Shown here in pieces: positions 40,007-48,523 of a stretch of DNA of 52,634 nucleotides; the first letter of the stretch is position 1; each line of letters opens with the position of its first letter. Below the pieces are notes generated by a model, which saw only the letters and a program-made list of their open reading frames with translations, ran no database searches and was not told the origin of the DNA. The position numbers were made by a program, and so were the translations under genes. This stretch comes from an uncultured Verrucomicrobiota bacterium (GTDB lineage Bacteria > Verrucomicrobiota > Verrucomicrobiia > Limisphaerales > AAA164-E04): contig CAJXVR010000008.1 in NCBI GenBank assembly GCA_913061285.1, positions 1 to 52,634 on the forward strand, in the 5' to 3' direction.

Positions 40007-40486
40007 ATGGTTCATGTCGGCATTGGTTATGATGTTCATGCTCTGGTTGAGGGTGAATCGCTGATCATTGGTGGCGTCACGATTCCGCACAAGAAGGGCC
40101 TGAAAGGGCATTCCGACGCTGATGTCCTGATGCACGCAATCTGCGACGCCGTTTTGGGAGCGATTGGGGAACGCGATATCGGTCAATTTTTCCCAGACAC
40201 CGATCCTCGGTGGAAGGGAGTGGCGAGTAAGGTGTTCCTTGAAGAAGCGCAACGCCAAGTGGGTTTCCATAAGGGCACTCTTGTTAACGTGGACGCTACG
40301 ATCATCGCTCAGGAGCCGAAACTAAATCCCCACGTTACCCAGATGGTGCAGAATATTGCAGAAGCCCTACACCTTAGTCCAGATCGCGTGGGTGTGAAGG
40401 CGACTACGAATGAACGGATTGGATTTCTCGGCCGTGAAGAGGGGATAGCCGCAATGGCTGTCGCGAGTGTCGATATCAACCGATAG
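40007..40486 (+). CDS. ispF: 2-C-methyl-D-erythritol 2,4-cyclodiphosphate synthase
   Basis: A 159-residue enzyme of the MEP isoprenoid pathway that converts CDP-ME 2-phosphate to MEcPP with release of CMP. GIGYDVHAL holds the metal-binding Asp and His near the start. GLKGHSDADVLMHAICDA supplies the third metal His and the substrate loop, FFPDTDPRW follows, and KATTNERIGFLGREEGIAAMAV is the C-terminal signature. It is complete and monocistronic and ends with an 11-base tail-to-tail overlap with rhaB. Confidence 0.98.
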   Translation: MVHVGIGYDVHALVEGESLIIGGVTIPHKKGLKGHSDADVLMHAICDAVLGAIGERDIGQFFPDTDPRWKGVASKVFLEEAQRQVGFHKGTLVNVDATIIAQEPKLNPHVTQMVQNIAEALHLSPDRVGVKATTNERIGFLGREEGIAAMAVASVDINR

Positions 40487-41951
40487 TCTCTGGTTTTCGT
40501 AGCCGTTCAAATCGAATCGCAGCCGCTTCCCATTCCCTTGCATTGGTTGGCTGGAACTCCTCTAACGGATTCGACTGTTTTACCAGGGAACGGGCTTGTT
40601 CAAGGTTTTCAATATCTCCAAGTGCTAGCGCTTGGATGATAATGTTTCCCGCAGCCGTTGCCTCAACTGGGCCGGTGACGACACGGCGTTGGGCAGCGTT
40701 GGCGGAGAGCTGATTCAGAAGGCGATTCTTCGATCCTCCTCCTACGATGTGAAGTGTTTCAATCCTTTCCCCGGTGAGTGCCTCTAGCTCTTTGAGGGTT
40801 TGGCGATAAAGGAGGGCTAGACTTTCTAGGATACACCGTGTGATTTCTCCCGGGGTTTCAGGAACGACTTGCTGGGTTTCCTGACAGAAGGATCGGATCG
40901 CCTCTGTCATATCGCTAGGAGCCACAAATCGCGTTTCAGTCGGGTCGATAAGACTCTTAAAAGGGATCGCTGATTCTGCCAGCTGGGTCAATTCGCCGTA
41001 ATCGTATTTGTGGCCTTGTTCCTCCCAGATTCGTCGTGACTCCTGTAATAGCCAGAGCCCGCTGAGATTCTTTAGTAATCGAACCGAATTGCCGAAGCCT
41101 ATTTCGTTTGTGAAATTGAGTTCACGGCATTCTTCAGTCAAGATCGGTTCCGGCCGTTCAATACCCATAAGGGACCAAGTGCCGGAGCTAAGGTAGGCCC
41201 ATTGGGTTCCACTCGCCGGGACCGCTGCGACGGCGGCTCCGGTGTCATGGGAGCAGCTTGCGATGATCTCGATTGGCCCAAGGCCCGTTTGTTCTCGAAG
41301 TGATTCAGAGAGTTGTCCGATTCGCGATCCAGAGGGGACCGTTCTAGGAAAGAGACGCTTGGGTAGCTCTAGGTCTGTCAGAAGTTTTTCGGACCAACAC
41401 CGTGTCTGAGGATTGTAGAGTTGGAAGGTGCTGGCCATGGAGACTTCAATGACCGCTTGTCCCCCAAGGAAAAAATTGAAGGCGTCTCCAACTCCAAGGA
41501 TGGTTGCTGAGGACTGGAGTCGAGCGGCATCCTCTGAGACTAATTGAAACAGGGTGTTGATCGGCATTAGCTGGATGCCGGTTTCAGAGAAGATGGTGGG
41601 CCAATCGGTGCGTTCAAACGCTCGTTGAGTTCCAGTGGCTGTTCTCGGGTCTCGGTAGTGAAAGGTCGGCGAAATGAGGCTTTTTTGTTTGTCGATCAGC
41701 ACGTAGTCGACACCCCAGGAGTCGCAGCTGATGCTTTTGTAGGGATGGGCGAGCCGGGCTGCGATTGAAAGCCCTCGATGGAGCTCCATGAGCAAGGTGT
41801 CGATGTCCCAATGGATCGAGGCATCCGATCGTATCGGTCGATTCGAAAAGCGGTGGATTTCGGTCAGTTCGAGGGAGTTATTCTCGATCTTTCCGTGAAT
41901 GAGTCGACCGCTTTCGGCCCCGAGATCACATGCTAGGTAGTGTGTTTGCAT
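40476..41951 (-). CDS. rhaB: Rhamnulokinase
   Basis: A 491-residue FGGY-family sugar kinase that phosphorylates L-rhamnulose at O1. The ATP/phosphate loop is CDLGAESGRLIHG. ISCDSWGVDYVLID and ETGIQLMPINTLFQL are characteristic of RhaB rather than of xylulo- or glycerokinases. SCSHDTGAAVAAVPA holds the catalytic Asp, and LHIVGGGSKNRLLNQL the adenosine-binding loop. No isomerase, aldolase or transporter for rhamnose is adjacent, so the pathway partners must lie elsewhere. Confidence 0.93.
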   Translation of the reverse strand: MQTHYLACDLGAESGRLIHGKIENNSLELTEIHRFSNRPIRSDASIHWDIDTLLMELHRGLSIAARLAHPYKSISCDSWGVDYVLIDKQKSLISPTFHYRDPRTATGTQRAFERTDWPTIFSETGIQLMPINTLFQLVSEDAARLQSSATILGVGDAFNFFLGGQAVIEVSMASTFQLYNPQTRCWSEKLLTDLELPKRLFPRTVPSGSRIGQLSESLREQTGLGPIEIIASCSHDTGAAVAAVPASGTQWAYLSSGTWSLMGIERPEPILTEECRELNFTNEIGFGNSVRLLKNLSGLWLLQESRRIWEEQGHKYDYGELTQLAESAIPFKSLIDPTETRFVAPSDMTEAIRSFCQETQQVVPETPGEITRCILESLALLYRQTLKELEALTGERIETLHIVGGGSKNRLLNQLSANAAQRRVVTGPVEATAAGNIIIQALALGDIENLEQARSLVKQSNPLEEFQPTNAREWEAAAIRFERLRKPETIG

Positions 41952-42109
41952 GACGTTATTGAGCTGAGTGATGCCTCATGAAATCAACGGCTTCCAGGAA
42001 CGACAACTGCAAAGTGAATCAATGAGCTTCTTGAGAGGCCACATTCTTTAAAGGCGCGAATTGAACGAACGGAGCGACTTCCTGTAGAGTTGTGCCGTGA
42101 TAACAAGTT

Positions 42110-42379
42110 ATGGGCAAAGGCGAGATTAGTTGGAAGGGGCAGTTTGAGGATGGCCGAAAGCGTCAAATCTATGCCAAGCATGTCTCCAAGAAGTGGCAGT
42201 TCTTTGAGCGAGAAAAACGATTCGAGAAATGGGAGGTCATCGAGCAACCGTCTCTCGATGACTGGCTTGCTTTGCTCGATGGCGTGGAGAGACGAGTGCA
42301 TCGTCGCCTTATACCGATTGGTGAAATTCAAAAAGTGCAGCAAAGAATTAGAGAGCGGTTTCCAGAGGCGGACGTCTAG
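42110..42379 (+). CDS. Small conserved-looking protein, function unknown
   Basis: An 89-residue basic protein without signal or membrane segment. It is rich in aromatic and charged residues (ISWKGQFEDGRKRQIYAK, KKWQFFEREKRFEKWEVI), followed by DDWLALLDGVERRVHRRLIP and a helical end. I recall similar short proteins in Verrucomicrobiota genomes but know no function for them. The frame is preferred over the overlapping ORFs because its composition is protein-like throughout. It starts 158 bases from the divergent rhaB and ends 21 bases before the convergent RidA gene. Confidence 0.7.
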   Translation: MGKGEISWKGQFEDGRKRQIYAKHVSKKWQFFEREKRFEKWEVIEQPSLDDWLALLDGVERRVHRRLIPIGEIQKVQQRIRERFPEADV

Positions 42380-42400
42380 CGCTCAGAATATTGACTCGGC

Positions 42401-42784
42401 CTAGTAGTGGGCGATGACCTCGATCTCAATTTTTGCTCCCATGGGAAGCGCGGCAACCTGAATGGTGGAACGAGCCGGATGGTCGGAGCTAAAACGCTCA
42501 GCATAAGCCGCGTTGACCTGTTGGAAATCACCGAGATCAACAAGGAAAATGGTGGTTTTGACGATGTGTGCGAAGGTGAGGGATTCGTTCTTGAGGATAA
42601 TTTCGATGTTATCGAGCACGCGTTCGGTTTGAGCTGTGATGTCGCCGTCCACCAATGCCCCGGTGCCTGGGTCGAGAGGAATTTGTCCGGCCGTATAGAG
42701 AAGGTCCCCGATTTGAACGGCGTGGTTGTAGGGGCCAAGGGCTTGAGGGGATGCTTCTGGAGAAAAGGCTCGTTTTGATTTCAT
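42401..42784 (-). CDS. RidA family reactive enamine/imine deaminase
   Basis: A 127-residue YjgF/YER057c/UK114 protein; in this family the RidA members hydrolyse 2-aminoacrylate and related enamines released by PLP enzymes. ALGPYNHAVQIGDLLYTAGQ opens the conserved core. HIVKTTIFLVDLGDFQQVN is the middle block. PARSTIQVAALPMGAKIEIE contains the active-site Arg (about residue 105) and the terminal Glu, which favours a true RidA over a non-catalytic homologue. Single gene. Confidence 0.94.
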   Translation of the reverse strand: MKSKRAFSPEASPQALGPYNHAVQIGDLLYTAGQIPLDPGTGALVDGDITAQTERVLDNIEIILKNESLTFAHIVKTTIFLVDLGDFQQVNAAYAERFSSDHPARSTIQVAALPMGAKIEIEVIAHY

Positions 42785-42960
42785 GCTTGCTTCGTTGTTC
42801 CTCTGAAGGGTTTAGGCGGCAATGACTTTTTGGTCAAGATTCGGTGTCTTTTTCGCTCGGGATGACTGTCTCCTTGCTTATTTAAAATTAGGGTTGTGAG
42901 TGAGTAGAGGCACTGCGATATTGTCGGCATGGTCTACTGGTACGAAGTTGAAAAGGTGTG

Positions 42961-45102
42961 ATGACTCAAGAGCGATCTGAGTGTTTTATTAATCGGGAAC
43001 TGAGTTGGTTGGAATTCAATCGTCGGGTGTTGGATGAGGCCGTTGATGCTGAGAATCCGCTCTTAGAACGACTGAAGTTTCTCTGCATTGTGAGCTCAAA
43101 CCTCGATGAGTACTTTGAGGTGCGGGTAGCGGCCTTGAAACAACAGATTGAAAGTAAGATTGTTGAGCCAGGGCCCGATGGCCGTTCCCCGGCGGAAACG
43201 TTTCATGAGGTGTCCCTGAGAACTCAGGAGTTAGTGGCTTTCCAGTATCGTACATGGGCGGAATCGATCCAGCCGCAGTTAGCCGAATCCGGTATTCAGT
43301 TTCGGCGGATGGCTGATCTTCAATCGGAACAGCTTGAGTGGATTGATCAGTTTTATTTTGAGCAAGTGGCCTCTGTATTGACCCCACTTGGGATTGATCC
43401 GGCTCATCCGTTTCCTGATCTCTTGAACAAGAGTCTCAATGTCATTGTCGAGATTGGGGTGGGCCCCATTCACAAGCGTGAGACTCGCCTCGCGATTGTT
43501 CAAGTTCCGCGAATCTTGTCCCGCTTGGTTAAAGTGCCAGCCAAGGAGGGGGGGCAACAGTACGTTTTTCTTGAGGAGGTGATCTTCCGTCACCTCGATA
43601 ATCTTTTTCCCGGGAATAAGATCATTGGCCATTGGTGTTTTCGAGTCACCCGAAATAGCGAGCTCTATATCGATGAGGAATCAGCGGCGAGTATGATTAA
43701 GGCTGTCGAAAAGGAGCTGTTCAATCGCCGAAAAGGTGCCGCCGTTCGCCTCGAGGTCGAAAGAGGTTGTCCCGATGAGATGCGACAGAAATTGATTGAG
43801 TTTCTGAAGCTAACCGAGACAGACATTTACTCGATTGATGGGCCCCTAGATCCGATTCCCTTGATGGAAGTCTATGGCGATGATCATCCAGCCAAGATGA
43901 AAGATGAGCCCTTTGTCGCTCCGGTGGGCAAAGCCTTGCTTGGGCAAACCGATATTTTCAAGGTCTTGAGAGAGAAGGATGTTCTCTTGCATCATCCGTA
44001 CGAAACCTTTTCGTCGGTTATCCAGTTTATCGAGCAGGCCGCAGACGATCCGAGGGTGCTCGCCATTAAACAGACGCTCTACCGGTCTGGATCAGATGAC
44101 CGAATTTTCGATGCGTTAACCCGGGCGGCACGCCAGGGAAAACAAGTCACAGTGGTGGTTGAGCTCAAGGCTCGCTTTGACGAGAATAACAATATCAAGG
44201 CCGCGCGGCTTCTTGAGAAGGAAGGCGTGCATGTTCTCTATGGAATGGTGGGCTACAAGATTCACAGCAAGATGTGTATGGTTGTTCGGCGCGATGATGA
44301 TCGGATTCGGCGCTATGTTCATTTGGCCACCGGTAACTACAACCGAACCACCGCTCGTATCTATACGGATTTAAGTCTCTTCACGGCTCGCGAAGCATTG
44401 GGGGATGATGTGGGGAGTCTCTTCAATCTTCTGACGGGGATCTGTCAGTTTCAGCCAATGAAGAAACTTCTGGTTGCTCCCTTTAGTCTGCATCGCCGGA
44501 TGGTTGAGTTGGTTGAGGCTGAAACGAAGAATGCTGAGAATGGGGTTCCCGCTCGGATTATTGCCAAGATGAATGCCCTGGTGGATCCGGTGCTTATTGA
44601 GGCGCTCTACCGTGCCTCACAGGCGGGGGTGGAGATTCAGTTGATCGTTCGGGGTGTCTGTTGTCTTCGAGCGGGCGTGCCTGGATTGAGTGAGCGGATC
44701 GAAGTCCGGAGCATCATTGGTCGTTTTCTTGAGCACAGTCGCATCTTCTATTTTGAGAATGCCTGTAGACCCAAAGTTTACCTCGGGAGTGCGGATTGGA
44801 TGCCGCGCAACTTTTTCAGTCGAATTGAAACGGTGTTTCCGATTGATGATGGCGTTTTGAGAGATCGCATCATTAACGAAGTGTTAGCGATTGGCTTGGC
44901 TGATAACTGTAAGAGTCGTTTTCTTCAACCTGATGGAAGCTATCAACGGCGCGCCGTCACAGATCAGGAATTGCCAAGGGCGAGTCAGAAAGAATTCATG
45001 CGCGGCGCCTTGGATGACGAGATGCCCGTATCGCTTGATACGGAACGAGGAACGCAGACTCCAGTCAAGATGATCGTTCGACAAAGCCCCGGAGAGAAGT
45101 AA
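42961..45102 (+). CDS. ppk1: Polyphosphate kinase 1
   Basis: A 713-residue enzyme that reversibly transfers the ATP gamma-phosphate onto polyphosphate. The four domains are in order: the N domain (INRELSWLEFNRRVLDEA), the middle domain (LGIDPAHPFPDLLNKSLN), and C1 and C2 with phospholipase-D-like folds. GYKIHSKMCMVVRR carries the autophosphorylated His (about residue 433), and HLATGNYNRTTARIYTDLSL and LGSADWMPRNFFSRIE follow. I use the ATG at 42961, one codon after a GTG. The next gene starts a single base after its stop, so the pair is an operon. Confidence 0.97.
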   Translation: MTQERSECFINRELSWLEFNRRVLDEAVDAENPLLERLKFLCIVSSNLDEYFEVRVAALKQQIESKIVEPGPDGRSPAETFHEVSLRTQELVAFQYRTWAESIQPQLAESGIQFRRMADLQSEQLEWIDQFYFEQVASVLTPLGIDPAHPFPDLLNKSLNVIVEIGVGPIHKRETRLAIVQVPRILSRLVKVPAKEGGQQYVFLEEVIFRHLDNLFPGNKIIGHWCFRVTRNSELYIDEESAASMIKAVEKELFNRRKGAAVRLEVERGCPDEMRQKLIEFLKLTETDIYSIDGPLDPIPLMEVYGDDHPAKMKDEPFVAPVGKALLGQTDIFKVLREKDVLLHHPYETFSSVIQFIEQAADDPRVLAIKQTLYRSGSDDRIFDALTRAARQGKQVTVVVELKARFDENNNIKAARLLEKEGVHVLYGMVGYKIHSKMCMVVRRDDDRIRRYVHLATGNYNRTTARIYTDLSLFTAREALGDDVGSLFNLLTGICQFQPMKKLLVAPFSLHRRMVELVEAETKNAENGVPARIIAKMNALVDPVLIEALYRASQAGVEIQLIVRGVCCLRAGVPGLSERIEVRSIIGRFLEHSRIFYFENACRPKVYLGSADWMPRNFFSRIETVFPIDDGVLRDRIINEVLAIGLADNCKSRFLQPDGSYQRRAVTDQELPRASQKEFMRGALDDEMPVSLDTERGTQTPVKMIVRQSPGEK

Positions 45103-45103
45103 T

Positions 45104-46216
45104 ATGATGCGGAAGCTTCTATTCGGATTCGCAATCGTTGTTCACGGGATCTGTGTTCCAATGGAGACAGCCCTAGCCGCTGAAGTGACCGATAAGCTCA
45201 TTCTGGTGACACTGGATGGGGTGCGGGGAGAGGAGCTATTTGGTGGGGTCGATCTTGCCGTTGTGAAGCATTTTGCGAATAAGCGATCTCTGGAATCGAT
45301 TCCAGCCTACAAAAGATTCTGGGCGGAGGGGGCCAAGGAGCGCCGAGTTAAGTTGATGCCTTTTTTTTGGGGGGAATTAATGGTTAAACATGGATCGGTG
45401 ATTGGGAATCAGGAACTAGGCAGTGTAATTCACTTGAGAAACCGCGTTCGAGTTTCCTATCCTGGCTACTCAGAAATCTTGGCTGGGCTAGCTGATGATA
45501 AGCGGATTAAGAACAACAATCCAGTCTACAATCCGAACCCGACGGTACTTGAGTTCTTGCAGGAAGCCCGGGGACTAGATTTTCATCATGTGGCAGCGTT
45601 TGCCTCTTGGGATGTGATGCGCTTCATTGTCCAGCAGGCGGAGAATACTCTTTTCACCAACGTCGGCTATGATCGCTACGAATCCAACGATTCCACGATC
45701 AAACTGCTATCAAGACTTCAGTTTGAAGCAAGGACGCCTTGGGATAGTGTTCGGTCTGATTCCTTTACATTTCGATTCGCGATGCATCACTTGGAAAGCT
45801 ACGAACCAGAGGTTCTTTATCTTAGTCTAGGTGAAACAGATGATTGGGCGCATGACAAGCGGTATGATCGGGTCCTCGAATCGATCCATCAAGCCGATGC
45901 CTATTTGAGCAAACTTTGGCGTTGGATAGAATCGAACGACGAGTATGCCGGTCGAACCACTCTTTTGATTACAACCGACCATGGGAGGGGGAAGACGCCG
46001 TTTACGTGGCAGAGCCATAACGATAAGCTGCCAGGCGCTCGGAATACCTGGTTGGCTGTCGTGAATCCTGGGCTAGAAAAGCGAGGAGAGTGGAAACACC
46101 ATAGGCGGGTGTACTCGGGTGAAATTGCTGCGACCTTTGCTCGGTTTGGAGGGCATGATTTTCAAGCAGAACACCCTTCCTCAATGTCGGAAATAGAGTT
46201 CTTGTTTCATGAGTGA
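45104..46216 (+). CDS. Exported alkaline phosphatase superfamily protein
   Basis: A 370-residue protein with a signal peptide (MMRKLLFGFAIVVHGICV to about ALAAE). The fold is suggested by the metal-binding motifs of the sulfatase/phosphodiesterase/phosphatase superfamily: LVTLDGVRGEELFGG (about residue 37, where the nucleophile Thr or Ser would lie), SLGETDDWAH (about 242), and ITTDHGRGK (about 290). The sequence WQSHNDKLPGARNTW follows, with a further candidate metal His. The substrate is unknown. Cotranscription with ppk1 (GGAGAGAAG ribosome site inside the ppk1 end) points to phosphate metabolism, but this is inference. Confidence 0.8.
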   Translation: MMRKLLFGFAIVVHGICVPMETALAAEVTDKLILVTLDGVRGEELFGGVDLAVVKHFANKRSLESIPAYKRFWAEGAKERRVKLMPFFWGELMVKHGSVIGNQELGSVIHLRNRVRVSYPGYSEILAGLADDKRIKNNNPVYNPNPTVLEFLQEARGLDFHHVAAFASWDVMRFIVQQAENTLFTNVGYDRYESNDSTIKLLSRLQFEARTPWDSVRSDSFTFRFAMHHLESYEPEVLYLSLGETDDWAHDKRYDRVLESIHQADAYLSKLWRWIESNDEYAGRTTLLITTDHGRGKTPFTWQSHNDKLPGARNTWLAVVNPGLEKRGEWKHHRRVYSGEIAATFARFGGHDFQAEHPSSMSEIEFLFHE

Positions 46217-46221
46217 TTGGG

Positions 46222-47403
46222 TTACCGTTGAGAGGCTCCCTGTCGCTTGAGAACCAGTCTTCGAAAACGCTGTTTCGTTTCGTCGTCAATCTTGCTGCAG
46301 GGCTCTTTGCCGAGCGTTTCGTTTCCGTCGTCACTCAGAATATGAATCTCTGTTAGCCCAGTATCGGGGAAGATAAGGATCGATTCGGGATTGAGGCTTT
46401 TCGGTAGCGAAACGAAGACGCGACGCGGACGAGAATCTGAACCATTCCATTGAAAGAGTTGTGGGTAACGCTTGCCCGAGTTTGTTTCCGTGGCAAGTAG
46501 GTAGTCATTATTGACCCGTTCGATGGCCCTGATTCCCATGGTGCCCAGGGAGAGTCGCCTGGCAGCGCCAAAGATTGGTTTGGCGCCTCTCACGATGTCC
46601 TTAGGGTTTTTGATTTCTATCAATAAGGTACCGCCGCGGTGGATCGGGGTCCTGAAGCCAATGAGGAGGCTACCTTCGGGAGTGGAGGTAAGTCCTTCAA
46701 TATTAATTCCGCCAGCTTCTTCGCTTGAAAGACGGGCTGCCGATTCGAAGTCGAGATCTTGGAATTTTGGAGACTCCTCAAGATCCTTCAGGAGCTTTGT
46801 GTACGGCTTTCCAAGGGGGTGAAGTGTTGTGCCTGTGGATTCGATTTCAACGTTGAGGGCGAAGAGTTGCCTTCTCCCTTTTCGCTTGTCTCCGTCCTTC
46901 GATCGAGAATGAGATGCGATAGCAAAAACGGTTGAACCAACCACAGTCATTCCCTCGATGTCTGACTCGTCATTTTTTTTCTTGAGGTCGAGGAATTTCC
47001 GAAGGTTGGTTTGGTGAACGGGGCGTGAGGAATCTCGGCGACGATAAATCCGGAGAACACTGTCTTCATCGTTGGCGACGAGAAAATGATCCTCGTCAAG
47101 GGCAACACTAGCGGAACCGTCACAGCAACCGAACTGCGAGATCACGTCGCTCACGATGTAGGAGAGTGGTTCGGTGCTCGTCGAACCAACGGGGGCAGTA
47201 GAGTCGAGGGTTGCCTCCTTGCCTGTCGCGGGCGGTGGGGGCGGTGCAGCCGGGACGTCATTGCTTGCTTGATGACATCCGACTCCTACGAGGAGCGCGA
47301 TGGCGTTGATCGTCGCTTGGCAGAAGAGACGTATTGAAAGACAGTCGCGGCGTGGCCCTTTCGCAGGAACTTGATTCGATGCTAGAAAGCTCAGTTGTGT
47401 CAT
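46222..47403 (-). CDS. DUF3616-like predicted lipoprotein
   Basis: A 393-residue protein, or 404 if the ATG at 47436 is used. The N-terminal hydrophobic stretch ends in a lipobox-like LLVGVGC (Cys near residue 43), followed by a Pro/Ala/Thr-rich linker. The main domain begins FGCCDGSASVALDEDHFLVA, which fits DUF3616 proteins of predicted beta-propeller fold, with repeated strand motifs such as IEGMTVVGSTVFAIASHS and INIEGLTSTPEGSLLIGF. No enzymatic role is known to me. It is convergent with the phosphatase-like gene, with a 5-base gap between their stops. Confidence 0.75.
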   Translation of the reverse strand: MTQLSFLASNQVPAKGPRRDCLSIRLFCQATINAIALLVGVGCHQASNDVPAAPPPPPATGKEATLDSTAPVGSTSTEPLSYIVSDVISQFGCCDGSASVALDEDHFLVANDEDSVLRIYRRRDSSRPVHQTNLRKFLDLKKKNDESDIEGMTVVGSTVFAIASHSRSKDGDKRKGRRQLFALNVEIESTGTTLHPLGKPYTKLLKDLEESPKFQDLDFESAARLSSEEAGGINIEGLTSTPEGSLLIGFRTPIHRGGTLLIEIKNPKDIVRGAKPIFGAARRLSLGTMGIRAIERVNNDYLLATETNSGKRYPQLFQWNGSDSRPRRVFVSLPKSLNPESILIFPDTGLTEIHILSDDGNETLGKEPCSKIDDETKQRFRRLVLKRQGASQR

Positions 47404-47548
47404 TAATTGATAGTGCGGTCTTTGGCGGTGACGCATTCCGTCTAAACGGATGTAACACCGGTCCTATTTCTGTGCAATCATCATCCTAAACTTGTGTTGA
47501 CGAATGCTGGTCATGATGGCTTAACTTAAGGCAACTATCTCACCTTCT

Positions 47549-48403
47549 ATGAAGACAAATTTGCCGACGAAACGTTTGGAATCGGGCCGATTGATAGGTT
47601 CTCCTCTCTGGCGGAACGGGTTCACACTGATCGAACTTCTAGTCGTGATTGCGATTATCGCGATTTTGGCTGGAATGCTTTTGCCGGCACTTGGTAAAGC
47701 CAAAGCGAAGGCTTCCGGGATCAAATGCCTGAGCAATACGAAACAGTTGGTACTCTGCTGGATCATGTATGCGGATGACCACGAAGATAAGATGGTGCCA
47801 AATTTCCTTGGCTCAACCGAATCTTGGATCGATGGGACTCGAGGGATTCAAGGTGCTAGCCCTACTCCCAATATGACGAACGATTCCATCATTTCGTCGG
47901 GGCTGTTGTTTAAGTACAACTCTTCGTTGCAGATCTATCAGTGTCCAGCCGACAAGCGTTGGCCCTTGACTGGCGCCCGTTCAGTTAAACGAAATCGATC
48001 CTACTCCATTCAAGGTCGACATAATAGTTCGGTTACCTTTGTCCAGGGGCCCAACTATCCTGACTATCGAAAGCTTTCTGATATCCGTTCACCGGGGCCC
48101 TCGCAGAACATGGTCTTTGTGGATGAAAATCCTTATACCATTGACGATGGTTATTTTGCCATCCCTGTGGGAACCGATCAGGCAAGATGGCAGAACGCCC
48201 CAGCGGGTCGACACAATTGCAGTGGTGTTTTCGGTTTTGCGGATGGGCATTCCGAAACGCTTCGTTTTGTGGAGCCTACAACCTGCACGATCAACAAGTT
48301 AGACTATTACTCTCCGGCGCGGGAAAACGATCGCGATCTCCGGCGAATCTCAGATTGGATTCTCTTAAGAGACGAGTATGATCGGAATGCTGGGCGCTTG
48401 TAA
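47549..48403 (+). CDS. Prepilin-type N-terminal methylation protein with H-X9-DG motif
   Basis: A 284-residue paralogue of the protein at 4213-5046. The PilD recognition helix [19 protein letters not shown] is identical over its core, as is the following [25 protein letters not shown] matches H-X9-DG. The middle part diverges but keeps a CPADKRWP element where the other has CPADKSS. Single gene with its own upstream region of about 110 bases. Its role as a surface or secretion pseudopilin is unproven. Confidence 0.92.
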   Translation: MKTNLPTKRLESGRLIGSPLWRNGFTLIELLVVIAIIAILAGMLLPALGKAKAKASGIKCLSNTKQLVLCWIMYADDHEDKMVPNFLGSTESWIDGTRGIQGASPTPNMTNDSIISSGLLFKYNSSLQIYQCPADKRWPLTGARSVKRNRSYSIQGRHNSSVTFVQGPNYPDYRKLSDIRSPGPSQNMVFVDENPYTIDDGYFAIPVGTDQARWQNAPAGRHNCSGVFGFADGHSETLRFVEPTTCTINKLDYYSPARENDRDLRRISDWILLRDEYDRNAGRL

Positions 48404-48523
48404 GGGTTCGTAATCGAGTACCAATACCATCTAAATGGCAAGGGAGCAGATTAGGAGCTCACTTTTTGCTTTCATTGAGCACTTTGAAAGCATGGTGAAT
48501 AGCCTCTGGGCAAGCAGGCGGGC

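Noticed and set aside
42090-42404. 104-codon plus-strand frame overlapping the small protein at 42110
   Set aside because: The other frame has protein-like, patterned composition; this one is Ser/Arg-rich and runs into the RidA gene.
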